Source: Pseudacidovorax sp. RU35E | GTDB taxonomy: Bacteria; Pseudomonadota; Gammaproteobacteria; Burkholderiales; Burkholderiaceae_C | Assembly: GCF_900156165.1 (NCBI RefSeq) | Contig: NZ_FTMY01000003.1 | Coordinates: 186,001 to 250,000, forward strand | Length of the DNA: 64,000 bases | Reading direction: 5' to 3' | Part shown: positions 38,982 to 47,513 of the stretch, one piece after another | Position numbering within the stretch: the first letter of the stretch is position 1 | Layout: the number at the start of each line of letters is the position of its first letter | Made by a program: the position numbers and the translations under genes | The notes under the pieces: generated by a model | Database searches by the model: none | What the model saw: the letters and a program-made list of their open reading frames with translations, nothing else | What the model was told of the DNA's origin: nothing

Positions 38982-39797
38982 ATGCCCTTGCCTGAGTCTG
39001 TGTCCGTGCCCCGCCGTTCCGTCATGACCCCGCTCGAGCCCGTCGGCCCGCGCACGCGCTGGCTGCTGGGCGTGGCCTTCTTCGTGCTCTTCGTGGCGGT
39101 GTGGGCCTTCTTCACGCTGGGCGGCTACGTGTCGCCCACCTTCCTGGCCAGCCCGGTCACGATGGTGAAGGAGGCGGTGCTGCTGTTCACCGAATACGGC
39201 TTCATCGGCGACATCGGCATGACGGTGTGGCGGGTGTTCGGCGGCTTCCTGCTGGCGGCCGTCATCGCGGTGCCGCTGGGCATCCTGATGGGCGCCTACA
39301 AGCCGGTGGAAGCCTTCCTGGAGCCCTTCGTCTCCTTCTGCCGCTACCTGCCGGCCTCGGCCTTCATTCCCCTCTTGATCCTGTGGGCCGGCATCGGCGA
39401 GGCGCAGAAGCTGCTGGTGATCTTCATCGGCTCGGTGTTCCAGATCATCCTGATGGTGGCGGTGACGGTGGGCGGCGCCCGCAAGGACCTGGTCGAGGCC
39501 GCCTACACGCTGGGCGCCGACGGCGGCGGCATCGTGCGGCGGGTGCTGATTCCGGGCGCGGCGCCGGGCATCGCCGAGACGCTGCGCCTGGTGCTGGGCT
39601 GGGCCTGGACCTACGTGATCGTGGCCGAGCTCATCGGCTCGTCCTCGGGCATCGGCCACATGATCACCGACAGCCAGGCGCTGCTGAACACCGGGCAGAT
39701 CATCTTCGGCATCATCGTCATCGGCCTGATCGGGCTGGTGTCGGACTTCCTGTTCAAGGCCGTCAACCGTCGGCTCTTTGCCTGGGCCTCGCTATGA
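38982..39797 (+). CDS. NitT/TauT-type ABC transporter permease
   Basis: A 271-residue inner-membrane permease with six hydrophobic helices and the BPD_transp_1 coupling motif EAAYTLGADGGGIVRRVLIPGAAPG. Its ATG directly abuts the binding-protein stop; a second ATG at codon 15 (MTPLEP) is an alternative start. The stop overlaps the ATPase start (ATGA). It forms a three-gene importer with its neighbours. Confidence 0.92.
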   Translation: MPLPESVSVPRRSVMTPLEPVGPRTRWLLGVAFFVLFVAVWAFFTLGGYVSPTFLASPVTMVKEAVLLFTEYGFIGDIGMTVWRVFGGFLLAAVIAVPLGILMGAYKPVEAFLEPFVSFCRYLPASAFIPLLILWAGIGEAQKLLVIFIGSVFQIILMVAVTVGGARKDLVEAAYTLGADGGGIVRRVLIPGAAPGIAETLRLVLGWAWTYVIVAELIGSSSGIGHMITDSQALLNTGQIIFGIIVIGLIGLVSDFLFKAVNRRLFAWASL

Positions 39798-40597
39798 GCG
39801 GCAACGTGCAAGAAGCCGGCGTGCAGCTGGCCATCCGCGGCGTCTCGCGCACCTTCACCGGGGCGCGGGGGCAGTCCACGCAGGCGCTGCTGCCGGTGGA
39901 CTTCGACGTGCGCGAAAACGACTTCGTCACCATCCTCGGGCCCTCAGGCTGCGGCAAGTCGACGCTGCTGCGCATCGTGGCGGGGCTGGACTTCCCGACC
40001 GGCGGCCAGGTGCTGCTGGACGGCCGGCTGGTGACCGGGCCGGGGGCGGACCGGGGCATGGTGTTCCAGAGCTACACGCTCTTTCCGTGGCTGGACATCG
40101 AGCAGAACATCCGCTTCGGCCTGCGCGAGCGCGGCATGTCCGAGGCCGAGCAGAAGGAGCGCGCGGCCTACTTCATCGCCAAGGTGGGATTGCGGGGCTT
40201 CGAGCGGCACTATCCCAAGCAGCTGTCGGGTGGCATGCAGCAGCGCACGGCGATCGCGCGCGCATTGGCCAACGACCCCAAGATGCTGCTGATGGACGAG
40301 CCCTTCGGCGCGCTGGACAACCAGACGCGGGTGCTGATGCAGGAGTTGCTGCTGGGCATCTGGGAGGCCGAGCGCAAGACGGTGCTGTTCGTCACGCACG
40401 ACATCGACGAGGCGATCTTCATGGCCAACCGGGTGGCGGTGTTCAGCGCCCGGCCCGGCCGCATCAAGACCGAGATCGCGGTGGACCTGCCGCATCCGCG
40501 CCACTACACGCTCAAGACGACGCCGGAGTTCATGGAACTCAAGGCACGGTTGACGGAAGAGATCCGGGCGGAGTCGATGGCGGCGGCGGAGCATTGA
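39794..40597 (+). CDS. NitT/TauT-type ABC transporter ATPase
   Basis: A 267-residue ATPase. Walker A GPSGCGKST (residues 49-57), signature LSGGMQQRTAIARAL, Walker B LLMDEPFGALD and the H-loop VTHDIDEAIF are present, all typical of SsuB/TauB/NrtD-like subunits. It is coupled to the permease by a 4-nt overlap and ends the transporter operon. The following 0.9 kb is a large inverted repeat. Confidence 0.94.
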   Translation: MSGNVQEAGVQLAIRGVSRTFTGARGQSTQALLPVDFDVRENDFVTILGPSGCGKSTLLRIVAGLDFPTGGQVLLDGRLVTGPGADRGMVFQSYTLFPWLDIEQNIRFGLRERGMSEAEQKERAAYFIAKVGLRGFERHYPKQLSGGMQQRTAIARALANDPKMLLMDEPFGALDNQTRVLMQELLLGIWEAERKTVLFVTHDIDEAIFMANRVAVFSARPGRIKTEIAVDLPHPRHYTLKTTPEFMELKARLTEEIRAESMAAAEH

Positions 40598-40674
40598 GCG
40601 ATGTCTGGGGTGCGCGTTCAGGGTGAGGTCCGGGGTGGCGCTCTCGTTGGGGTCGGGGGCGGCGCGCGGGGCCG

Positions 40675-41400
40675 GGGCCGGCTGCCGCGGGCTCATGGCG
40701 GGGTGGTCGGCTGCGCCGACTCCGCTGCGATGCTCGGCCGGGGCTCGCGTCGCAGAACTCGCTACGCGCTGGCGCGCTCCGCTCAAACAACTGCGACGAG
40801 TCAGTTCACGAAGCACGCCTGTCCTTCGGCAGGCGTGCCTCGCCCCGGCCTGCGCTTCTCGCCACCCCGCAAATCGCCCGCGGCAGCCGGCCCCGGACCC
40901 GCGCGCTGGGGACGTTGCGCCGGTATCGGATCAGGGGCGCCGCGCGCCCGGACCGCGATCGAGGCCCGGGCTTTGGCCCCGGTTTTCGCTCCTCTCCCCT
41001 CTGGGGAGAGGTTGGGTGAGGGGCCGCCCAGCGCCTCATTGACGCTCGACCGTCACCAACGCCGCAGGCCCTCACCCCAGCCCTCTCCCAGAGGGAGAGG
41101 GAGAAACAGCCCACTGCCGCTGAGTCGGAGGGCGCAACCGCACGGCCCAATCCAGAGTGGCCGGCAGCCCGTGGGCGGTGGTGCGCCTGTGGCGCGCCGA
41201 GAAGCGCAGCGAAGCCGGCCGCAGGCCTGCCGAAGGACAGGCCTGCTTCGTGATCTGACTCGCGGCATTTGTCCGAGCAGAGTGAACGCAGTGAACGTCG
41301 CGAGTTATGCCGCGGGCCGGTTTCGCGAGCATCGCAGGGGCGTCGGCGCGCAGCGCCGACCGCGCCACCGAAGCACCGCCGCCCACGGGCTGCTGGCCGC
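40675..41400. repeat. Large imperfect inverted repeat (~700 bp) between the transporter and hutC
   Basis: The gap from 40598 to 41464 has no credible gene but is built as a palindrome centred near 41030. Matching pairs, left arm to right arm, are GTCGGCTGCGCCGAC (40706-40720) to GTCGGCGCGCAGCGCCGAC (41342-41360), CTGCGATGCTCG (40725-40736) to CGAGCATCGCAG (41326-41337), and GCCTGTCCTTCGGCAGGC (40817-40834) to GCCTGCCGAAGGACAGGC (41225-41242). All share the centre within 2 bp. The arms also share GAGTCAG...CACGAAGCA. Open frames across it are spurious. Confidence 0.8.
40991..41100. repeat. Inner inverted pair of CTCTCCC/GAGGG elements
   Basis: CCTCTCCCCTCTGGGGAGAG, then TTGGGTGAGGGG at 40991-41023, is mirrored by CCCTCACCCCAG, then CCCTCTCCCAGAGGGAGAGG at 41069-41100. 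Each unit is itself a hairpin. The unit resembles a widespread dispersed repeat of proteobacteria. The pair sits in the core of the larger inverted repeat, but its centre (about 41046) is offset by 15 bp. Confidence 0.75.
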
Positions 41401-41464
41401 TCTGGCGCACCGTCCTTTCCAACGCGGCGGCACGAAAACGACCAAGAACATCGAGCGACAAGCC

Positions 41465-41524
41465 ATGCACGCGCTGATCGCGGCCGGCACCCGCAAGCCG
41501 CATCACGACGGAGGCCGCGCATGA
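41465..41524 (+). CDS. Possible 19-residue leader peptide upstream of hutC
   Basis: A mini reading frame whose TGA overlaps the hutC start (ATGA). It encodes 19 residues, three of them His (M-H-A..., then KPHHDGGRA). There is no strong ribosome site. The overlap with hutC and the His codons suggest a translational-coupling or histidine-sensing role, but chance cannot be excluded. Confidence 0.25.
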   Translation: MHALIAAGTRKPHHDGGRA

Positions 41525-42306
41525 CGACGACCGCCGCCAAGGCACCGCGTGACCGCCGCCCCGTCAGCGCCCCACCGAGCAACCCGTCCCTGGCCCTCTA
41601 CGAGCAGGTCAAGGAACACATCGTCCGCCGCATCCAGAGCGGCGAATGGCCCGCCGGCCACCGGCTGCCGTCGGAACACGAGCTGGTCGCGCAGTTCGGC
41701 ATCTCGCGCATGACCGCCAACCGCGCCCTGCGCGAGCTGGTGGACGAAGGCCGCGTCAAGCGTGTGGCCGGCGTGGGCAGCTTCGTCGCCGAGACCAAGC
41801 CGCAGTCCACCCTGCTGCAGATCGCCAACATCGCCAGCGAGATCCGCGGCCGCGGCCACGACTATGGCTTCGAGCTGCTGGCGGCCGAGCGCATCGCCGC
41901 GCCCGCGGACATCGCCGCCTGGCTGGACGTGCGCCTGGGCGAATCGCTCTTCCATTGCCTCTGCCTGCACCTGGAGAACGGCACCCCCGTGCAGCTGGAG
42001 GACCGCTGGGTCAGCCCGCGCATGGTGCCGGCTTTCCTCGACCAGGACTTCTCGCTCATGCCGCCCAGCGAATACCTGGTGCGCCACGTGCCCTTCGACC
42101 AGATCGAGCACCTGGTCGATGCCGTGCTGCCCACGCCCGAGCAGGCCGCGCGCCTAGCCATGGACGTGGGCGAGCCCTGCCTGCTGCTCACCCGCCGCAC
42201 CTGGTCGCGCGGCACGCCCATCACGCTGGTGCGCTGCCTGCACCCGGCCTCGCGCTACCGGTTGGGCAGCCGCTTCCGCGCCGACGGCAACCCCGGCTGG
42301 GGCTGA
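41521..42306 (+). CDS. hutC: Histidine utilisation repressor HutC (GntR/UTRA family)
   Basis: A 261-residue GntR-family repressor. The N-terminal winged HTH (LYEQVKEHIVRRIQSGEW through RLPSEHELVAQFGISRMTANRAL) is at about residues 26-75; a UTRA effector domain follows (QIANIASEIRGRGHDYGFELL onward, with RTWSRGTPITLVRCLHP). HutC proteins bind urocanate and then leave the operator. Urocanate-responsive operators of the expected type lie before hutH and before the ABC transporter. GGAGG lies 8 nt before the ATG. Its promoter must lie in or beside the large inverted repeat. Confidence 0.96.
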   Translation: MTTTAAKAPRDRRPVSAPPSNPSLALYEQVKEHIVRRIQSGEWPAGHRLPSEHELVAQFGISRMTANRALRELVDEGRVKRVAGVGSFVAETKPQSTLLQIANIASEIRGRGHDYGFELLAAERIAAPADIAAWLDVRLGESLFHCLCLHLENGTPVQLEDRWVSPRMVPAFLDQDFSLMPPSEYLVRHVPFDQIEHLVDAVLPTPEQAARLAMDVGEPCLLLTRRTWSRGTPITLVRCLHPASRYRLGSRFRADGNPGWG

Positions 42307-42345
42307 GCGCCCTTCGCCCACCCCTGCGCTTTCGCACGCCACAAC

Positions 42346-42356
42346 CTGTATAGACA
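42346..42356. promoter_or_regulatory. HutC-type operator at the hutH start
   Basis: CTGTATAGACA, shared with the distal transporter site, ends 7 bp before the hutH ATG. It occupies the place of the ribosome binding site; no Shine-Dalgarno sequence is visible there. Confidence 0.75.
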
Positions 42357-42363
42357 ACCTGCC

Positions 42364-43911
42364 ATGACCACCCTGCTGACCCTCCATCCCGGCCAGGTCG
42401 ACCTGGCCAGCCTGCGCCGCATCCACCAGGGCGGCCTCACCCTCTCGCTGGACGACAGCGTGCGTGCGGGCATGCAGGCCGCGCAGGCCGCCGTGCAGCG
42501 CATCGTGGACCACGACGACGTGGTCTACGGCATCAACACCGGCTTCGGCAAGCTGGCCAGCACCAGGATCGACCACGGCCACCTGGCCGAACTGCAGCGC
42601 AATCTGGTGCTGTCGCACAGCGTGGGCACGGGCGAGCCGCTGGCGGCCGAGGTGGTGCGGCTGGTGATCGCTACCAAGGCGGTGAGCCTGGCGCGCGGGC
42701 ATTCGGGCGTGCGGCCGGCGCTGGTCGATGCGCTGCTGGCGCTGTTCAATGCCGGCGTCACGCCGCTGATCCCGGCCAAGGGCTCGGTGGGCGCCTCGGG
42801 CGACCTGGCGCCGCTGGCGCACCTGGCCTGCGTGCTCATCGGCGAAGGCCAGGCGCGCCTGGCGGACGGCCGCGTGGTCGGCGGTGCGGAAGCCATGCGC
42901 AGCATCGGCATCGAGCCCTTCGTGCTCGGCCCCAAGGAAGGCCTGGCGCTGCTCAATGGCACGCAGGTTTCCACGGCGCTGGCGCTCGCCGGCCTCTTCG
43001 GCGCGGAGAACGTGTTCGCCTCGGCGCTGATGTCGGGCGCGCTGTCGCTGGAGGCCATCCAGGGCTCCATCAAGCCCTTCGACGCCCGCATCCATGCCGC
43101 GCGCGGCCAGCCGGGGCAGATGGCCGTCGCCGCCGCCGTGCGCACGTTGCTCGAAGGCAGCGACATCATCCCCAGCCATGCCGACTGCGGCCGCGTGCAG
43201 GACCCGTATTCCATCCGCTGCATCCCGCAGGTGATGGGCGCCTGCCTGGACAACCTGACGCATGCCGCCCGCGTGCTGGTGACCGAGGCCAATGCCGCGT
43301 CGGACAACCCGCTGGTCTTCTGCGACACCGGCGAGGTCATCTCCGGCGGCAACTTCCACGCCGAGCCGGTGGCCTTCGCCGCCGACATCCTCGCGCTGGC
43401 CGTCGCCGAGGTCGGCGCCATCGCCGAGCGCCGCATCGCGCTGCTGCTGGACACGGGCCTGTCGGGCCTGCCGCCCTTCCTGGTGCGCGACGGTGGCCTC
43501 AACTCCGGCTTCATGATCGCGCAGGTCACGGCCGCGGCCCTGGCCTCGGAGAACAAGTCGCTCGCCCATCCCGCCAGTGTGGACAGCCTGCCCACCTCGG
43601 CCAACCAGGAGGACCATGTGTCCATGGCGACCTTCGCGGCGCGCCGGCTGGGCGAGATGGTCAACAACACGGCGGTCGTCATCGGCATCGAAGCGATGGC
43701 TGCCGCGCAAGGCATTGAGCTGAAGCGCACCGAGACCACGCCGCGCAGCTCGCCAGCCATCGAAGCCGAGATCGCCCGCATCCGCCGCCAGGTCGCCTTC
43801 GTCGAGCGCGACCGCTACCTGGCGCCCGACATCGAGGCCATGCGCCAGTGGGCGCTGGCCGCCGAACTGCCCGCTCCGCTGCTGACGCTGCTGCCCAGCC
43901 ACGGCGCCTGA
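42364..43911 (+). CDS. hutH: Histidine ammonia-lyase
   Basis: A 515-residue cytosolic enzyme converting histidine to urocanate and ammonia. The MIO cofactor triad Ala144-Ser145-Gly146 is in [14 protein letters not shown], and the catalytic Tyr54 in [22 protein letters not shown] and the C-terminal [13 protein letters not shown] block are intact. The N-terminus ([20 protein letters not shown]) matches family starts, which supports the ATG at 42364 despite the absent ribosome site. It is the first structural gene after hutC, 57 nt downstream. Confidence 0.98.
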   Translation: MTTLLTLHPGQVDLASLRRIHQGGLTLSLDDSVRAGMQAAQAAVQRIVDHDDVVYGINTGFGKLASTRIDHGHLAELQRNLVLSHSVGTGEPLAAEVVRLVIATKAVSLARGHSGVRPALVDALLALFNAGVTPLIPAKGSVGASGDLAPLAHLACVLIGEGQARLADGRVVGGAEAMRSIGIEPFVLGPKEGLALLNGTQVSTALALAGLFGAENVFASALMSGALSLEAIQGSIKPFDARIHAARGQPGQMAVAAAVRTLLEGSDIIPSHADCGRVQDPYSIRCIPQVMGACLDNLTHAARVLVTEANAASDNPLVFCDTGEVISGGNFHAEPVAFAADILALAVAEVGAIAERRIALLLDTGLSGLPPFLVRDGGLNSGFMIAQVTAAALASENKSLAHPASVDSLPTSANQEDHVSMATFAARRLGEMVNNTAVVIGIEAMAAAQGIELKRTETTPRSSPAIEAEIARIRRQVAFVERDRYLAPDIEAMRQWALAAELPAPLLTLLPSHGA

Positions 43912-43959
43912 ACCGAACGACCGACCGACCGACACCCCGACCTTTCAAGGAGCACCGCC

Positions 43960-45768
43960 ATGAACGCCCCCGAGAACTTCATCGCTCGCACCGCCGCCGC
44001 CCTCGCCGACCCGCGCGTGGACCCCAGCCGCGTCGTGCGCGCCCCGCGCGGCACCGCGCTGTCGTGCAAGAACTGGCTGATCGAGGCCCCCTTCCGCATG
44101 CTGCAGAACAACCTCGACCCCGAGGTGGCCGAGAACCCGCAGGCCCTGGTGGTCTATGGCGGCATCGGCCGCGCGGCGCGCAACTGGGAATGCTTCGACG
44201 CCATCCTCGAGTCGCTGAAGAAGCTGGGCGAGGACGAGACGCTGCTGGTGCAGTCCGGCAAGCCGGTGGGCGTGTTCAAGACCCATGCGGACGCGCCTCG
44301 GGTGCTCATCGCCAACTCCAACCTCGTGCCCAAGTGGGGCAACTGGGAGCACTTCCATGAGCTGGACCGCAAGGGCCTCTTCATGTACGGCCAGATGACC
44401 GCCGGCAGCTGGATCTACATCGGCAGCCAGGGCATCGTGCAGGGCACCTTCGAGACCTTCGTCGAAGCGGGGCGGCAGCACTATGGCAATGACCGGCCCG
44501 ACGCCGGGCCGCCCCAAGGCGGGCCGCATCCCCTTGGGGGATCGGACGCCGGAGGCGGCCGAGGGGCTGAGTGGTCGGGTCGATGGATCCTGACGGCGGG
44601 CCTGGGCGGCATGGGTGGCGCGCAACCGCTGGCGGCCACGCTGGCGGGCGCCTGCTCGCTCACGGTCGAATGCCAGCAGAGCAGCATCGACTTCCGCCTG
44701 CGCACCCGCTACGTGGACAAGCAGGCCAAGGACATCGACGACGCGCTGGCCCTCATCGCCCACCACACGGCGAAGAAGGAGGCCGTCTCCATCGCCCTGC
44801 TCGGCAATGCGGCCGAGGTGCTGCCCGAGCTGGTGCGCCGCGCCAGGGCCGGCGGTCCCAAGCCCGACCTGGTCACCGACCAGACCTCGGCCCACGACCT
44901 CATCAACGGCTACCTGCCCGTGGGCTGGAGCGTGCCGCAGTGGCGTGCCGCCTCGGCGGACCCGGCGCAGCATGCCCAGCTCCAGCAGGCCGCCGCCGAA
45001 GGCTGCGCCGTGCACGTGCAGGCCATGCTGGACTTCCAGGCCATGGGCATCCCGACGGTGGACTACGGCAACAACATCCGCCAGGTGGCCTTCGACCAGG
45101 GCGTGAAGAACGCCTTCGACTTCCCCGGCTTCGTGCCCGCCTACATCCGGCCGCTGTTCTGCGAGGGCAAGGGCCCCTTCCGCTGGGTGGCGCTCTCGGG
45201 CGACCCGGAGGACATCTACAAGACCGACGCCAAGATCAAGGAGCTGTTCCCGCAGAACACCCACACCCACCGCTGGCTGGACATGGCGCGCGAGCGCATC
45301 GCCTTCCAGGGCCTTCCGGCGCGCATCTGCTGGCTGGGCCTGGGCGAGCGCCACGTGGCCGGCCTGGCCTTCAACGAGATGGTGAAGAAGGGCGAGCTCA
45401 AGGCCCCCATCGTCATCGGCCGCGACCACCTGGACACCGGCTCGGTCGCCAGCCCCAACCGCGAGACGGAGGGCATGAAGGACGGCACCGATGCGGTGAG
45501 CGACTGGCCGCTGCTCAATGCGCTGCTCAACACCGCGGGCGGCGCCACCTGGGTCAGCCTGCACCATGGCGGCGGCGTGGGCATGGGCTATTCGCAGCAC
45601 AGCGGCATGGTGATCGTCTGCGACGGCACCGAGGCCGCCGAACGCCGCCTGGCGCGCGTGCTGGTCAACGACTGCGCCTCGGGCGTCATGCGCCATGCGG
45701 ACGCCGGCTATGAACTGGCCGTGGCCACCGCGAAGAAGTTCGGCCTCAACCTGCCGATGGTGCGCTGA
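43960..45768 (+). CDS. hutU: Urocanate hydratase (with in-frame palindromic insertion)
   Basis: A 602-residue enzyme converting urocanate to imidazolonepropionate using tightly bound NAD. Typical blocks are all present: [35 protein letters not shown], the NAD loop GLGGMGGAQ (214-222), [15 protein letters not shown], and the catalytic-Cys region [13 protein letters not shown]. The protein is about 45 residues longer than the usual 555-560. About 26 extra Gly/Pro-rich residues lie between HYG (174-176) and SGRW (206-209), where family members have only about four. The rest is undisturbed, so the enzyme may still fold. AAGGAGCACC precedes the ATG. Confidence 0.96.
   Translation: MNAPENFIARTAAALADPRVDPSRVVRAPRGTALSCKNWLIEAPFRMLQNNLDPEVAENPQALVVYGGIGRAARNWECFDAILESLKKLGEDETLLVQSGKPVGVFKTHADAPRVLIANSNLVPKWGNWEHFHELDRKGLFMYGQMTAGSWIYIGSQGIVQGTFETFVEAGRQHYGNDRPDAGPPQGGPHPLGGSDAGGGRGAEWSGRWILTAGLGGMGGAQPLAATLAGACSLTVECQQSSIDFRLRTRYVDKQAKDIDDALALIAHHTAKKEAVSIALLGNAAEVLPELVRRARAGGPKPDLVTDQTSAHDLINGYLPVGWSVPQWRAASADPAQHAQLQQAAAEGCAVHVQAMLDFQAMGIPTVDYGNNIRQVAFDQGVKNAFDFPGFVPAYIRPLFCEGKGPFRWVALSGDPEDIYKTDAKIKELFPQNTHTHRWLDMARERIAFQGLPARICWLGLGERHVAGLAFNEMVKKGELKAPIVIGRDHLDTGSVASPNRETEGMKDGTDAVSDWPLLNALLNTAGGATWVSLHHGGGVGMGYSQHSGMVIVCDGTEAAERRLARVLVNDCASGVMRHADAGYELAVATAKKFGLNLPMVR
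44491..44570. repeat. Palindromic repeat inserted in frame in hutU
   Basis: The insert reads as nested hairpins: CGGCCC with GGGCCG around a 6-nt loop, then CCCCAAGG paired with CCTTGGGG. It has the look of the CCCCTTGGGG intergenic palindromes of Comamonadaceae. It keeps the reading frame and adds residues from about 178 to 204 of the protein. Confidence 0.75.
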
Positions 45769-45857
45769 GCGACTCGCGCGCTCCGGCGCGGGGGAAGACG
45801 GCGCCACAAAAACCGCTGCCCAGTCCCACCGCATGGGATCGGGTGGTGCACATCGCG

Positions 45858-46646
45858 ATGGCTTTTTTTGATACTGGACGCATGGCCTCGCCTGCGCCCC
45901 CCGTTGCTGCTGCTGCTGCCGCCGTCCCTGCCGCCGACCGCGTGTTGCAGGTGCTGGCCGTGCTGGCGCGGCAGGGCCGGCCGCTCACTGCCGCGGAGCT
46001 GATGGCCCACACCGGCCTGACACGCAGCACCCTCTATCGCCAGTTGGCGCGGCTGCGCCGCTGGGGCTTCGTGATCGAGCGCGAGGGCAGCTATGCCCCG
46101 GGGCCGCTCAGCCTGCAGATGGCGCTGGGCTTCGACCTGGCGTCTGAGCTCATGCGCCAGGCTCGCCCCACCATGGAAGAGCTGGCCCGCCAGTCCCACG
46201 AGAGCGTGGGCCTGATCGTCGCCGTCAACGACCAGGCCATCTGCCTCGACATGGTCGAGAGCCACCAGTCGCTGCGCTGCTCCTTCGAGAAGGGCCGCAG
46301 CGTGCCGCTGCGCGCGGGCGCCTCGGCCAAGTGCCTGCTGGCCCACCTGCCGCCGGCCGCGCGGGCTGCGGTGCTCGATGCGCAGTACGGCGCCGGCACC
46401 GCCGAGCGTGCCGCCGCCGAAGCCGAGCTGGCCGCCATCCGCCAGGCCGGCCATGCGCTGAGCGCCAGCGAGGTGGATGACGGCGTCTGGGGCTGCAGCG
46501 TGCCGCTGATGGGCGCCTCGCACCAGGCGGCCGGCGTGCTCACGCTGATGGCCCCGATCCTGCGTGCGCAGCACCAGGAGGCCGCGCTCGTGCAGATGAC
46601 CGTGGTGGCCGCGGCCCGCATCTCGCGCCGGCTGCTGCTGCATTGA
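45858..46646 (+). CDS. IclR family transcriptional regulator
   Basis: A 262-residue regulator with an N-terminal IclR-type winged HTH (DRVLQVLAVLARQGRPLTAAELMAHTGLTRSTLYRQLARL) and a C-terminal effector domain (SVGLIVAVNDQAICLDMVES, GASAKCLLAH). ATG 45858, ATG 45882 and GTG 45843 are all possible starts; none has a strong ribosome site. It sits between hutU and an amino acid ABC gene pair. It may control that pair or the downstream hutD-I-F-G genes, adding a second layer to HutC. Confidence 0.9.
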   Translation: MAFFDTGRMASPAPPVAAAAAAVPAADRVLQVLAVLARQGRPLTAAELMAHTGLTRSTLYRQLARLRRWGFVIEREGSYAPGPLSLQMALGFDLASELMRQARPTMEELARQSHESVGLIVAVNDQAICLDMVESHQSLRCSFEKGRSVPLRAGASAKCLLAHLPPAARAAVLDAQYGAGTAERAAAEAELAAIRQAGHALSASEVDDGVWGCSVPLMGASHQAAGVLTLMAPILRAQHQEAALVQMTVVAAARISRRLLLH

Positions 46647-46737
46647 GCAGGACGGCACCGCCAGCCAGCCCGCTTCCCTTCCTTCTCGCGCCTTCCGTTG
46701 TTCTTCTTCTTCCTTCCAACGTTCCCGGAGTGATCCC

Positions 46738-47487
46738 ATGATGTCCCGCCTTCTGCCCCGCCGCCTGCTGCTCGCCCTCGTCGGCACCTTCGCCCTGGCC
46801 GGCACCGCCGCCCATGCCGCCGAGCCGCTGCGCGTGGCCACCGATGCCACCTTCCCGCCCATGGAGTACATCGAGAACGGCAAGCGCACCGGCTTCGACA
46901 CCGAGATGGTCGAGGCCATCGGCAAGCAGCTGGGCCGGCCCGTCGAGTGGATCGACATCGACTTCAAGGGCCTGATCCCGGCCCTGGTCTCGCGCCGCGC
47001 CGACATGGCCGTCTCGGCCATTTACATCACCGACGAGCGCCGCAAGGTGGTCGACTTCACCGTGCCCTATTACGCCGGCGGCCTGGTGGTGATGACCAAG
47101 GCGGACAACACCACCGTCAAGTCGCCCGCCGACCTGGCCGGCCGCAAGGTGAGCGTGCAGGTGGGCACCAAGTCGGTGAGCTTCCTCAAGGAAAAGTACC
47201 CGCAGGCCCAGCTGCTGGAAGTCGAGAAGAACCAGGAGATGTTCAACCTGGTGGAAGTGGGCCGCACCGACGCCGCCGTCACCGGCAAGCCCGCCGCCTA
47301 CCAGTACGTGCGCACCCGCCCCGGCCTGAAGGTGCTGCCCGAGCAGCTGACCACCGAGGAATACGGCATGGCCATCCGCAAGGACACGCCCGAGCTGACC
47401 AAGGCCGTGAACGATGCGCTCGCGCGCATGAAGGCCGACGGCACTTACGCGGCCATCGTGCAGAAGTGGTTCCCCGCGTCGAAGTGA
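46738..47487 (+). CDS. Polar amino acid ABC transporter substrate-binding protein
   Basis: A 249-residue periplasmic protein of the SBP_bac_3 family. The signal peptide ends at AAHAA. The mature start PLRVATDATFPPMEYIENGKRTGFDTEM and the RRADMAVSAIYITDERRKVVDFT block contain the conserved amino acid-binding residues, including Arg and Asp contacts for the alpha-amino and carboxyl groups. Location in the hut cluster suggests histidine or a hut intermediate as ligand. Confidence 0.92.
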   Translation: MMSRLLPRRLLLALVGTFALAGTAAHAAEPLRVATDATFPPMEYIENGKRTGFDTEMVEAIGKQLGRPVEWIDIDFKGLIPALVSRRADMAVSAIYITDERRKVVDFTVPYYAGGLVVMTKADNTTVKSPADLAGRKVSVQVGTKSVSFLKEKYPQAQLLEVEKNQEMFNLVEVGRTDAAVTGKPAAYQYVRTRPGLKVLPEQLTTEEYGMAIRKDTPELTKAVNDALARMKADGTYAAIVQKWFPASK

Positions 47488-47513
47488 CGCGCGGCTGACC
47501 ACAGGACGCGACG

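Noticed and set aside
40601-41524. Roughly 300-codon open frames across the large inverted repeat
   Set aside because: They exist on both strands because the DNA is repetitive and GC-rich. There are no motifs and the composition is unlike real genes. Only the last 19 codons, overlapping hutC, were kept as a speculative leader.
44487-44573. Frameshift or assembly error in hutU as the cause of the extra residues
   Set aside because: The reading frame and family identity continue perfectly on both sides and the inserted DNA has palindromic structure, so an in-frame insertion is the simpler reading. An artefact still needs excluding by resequencing.
42154-45834. Two long minus-strand frames opposite hutH and hutU
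   Set aside because: Antisense shadows of highly conserved enzymes.
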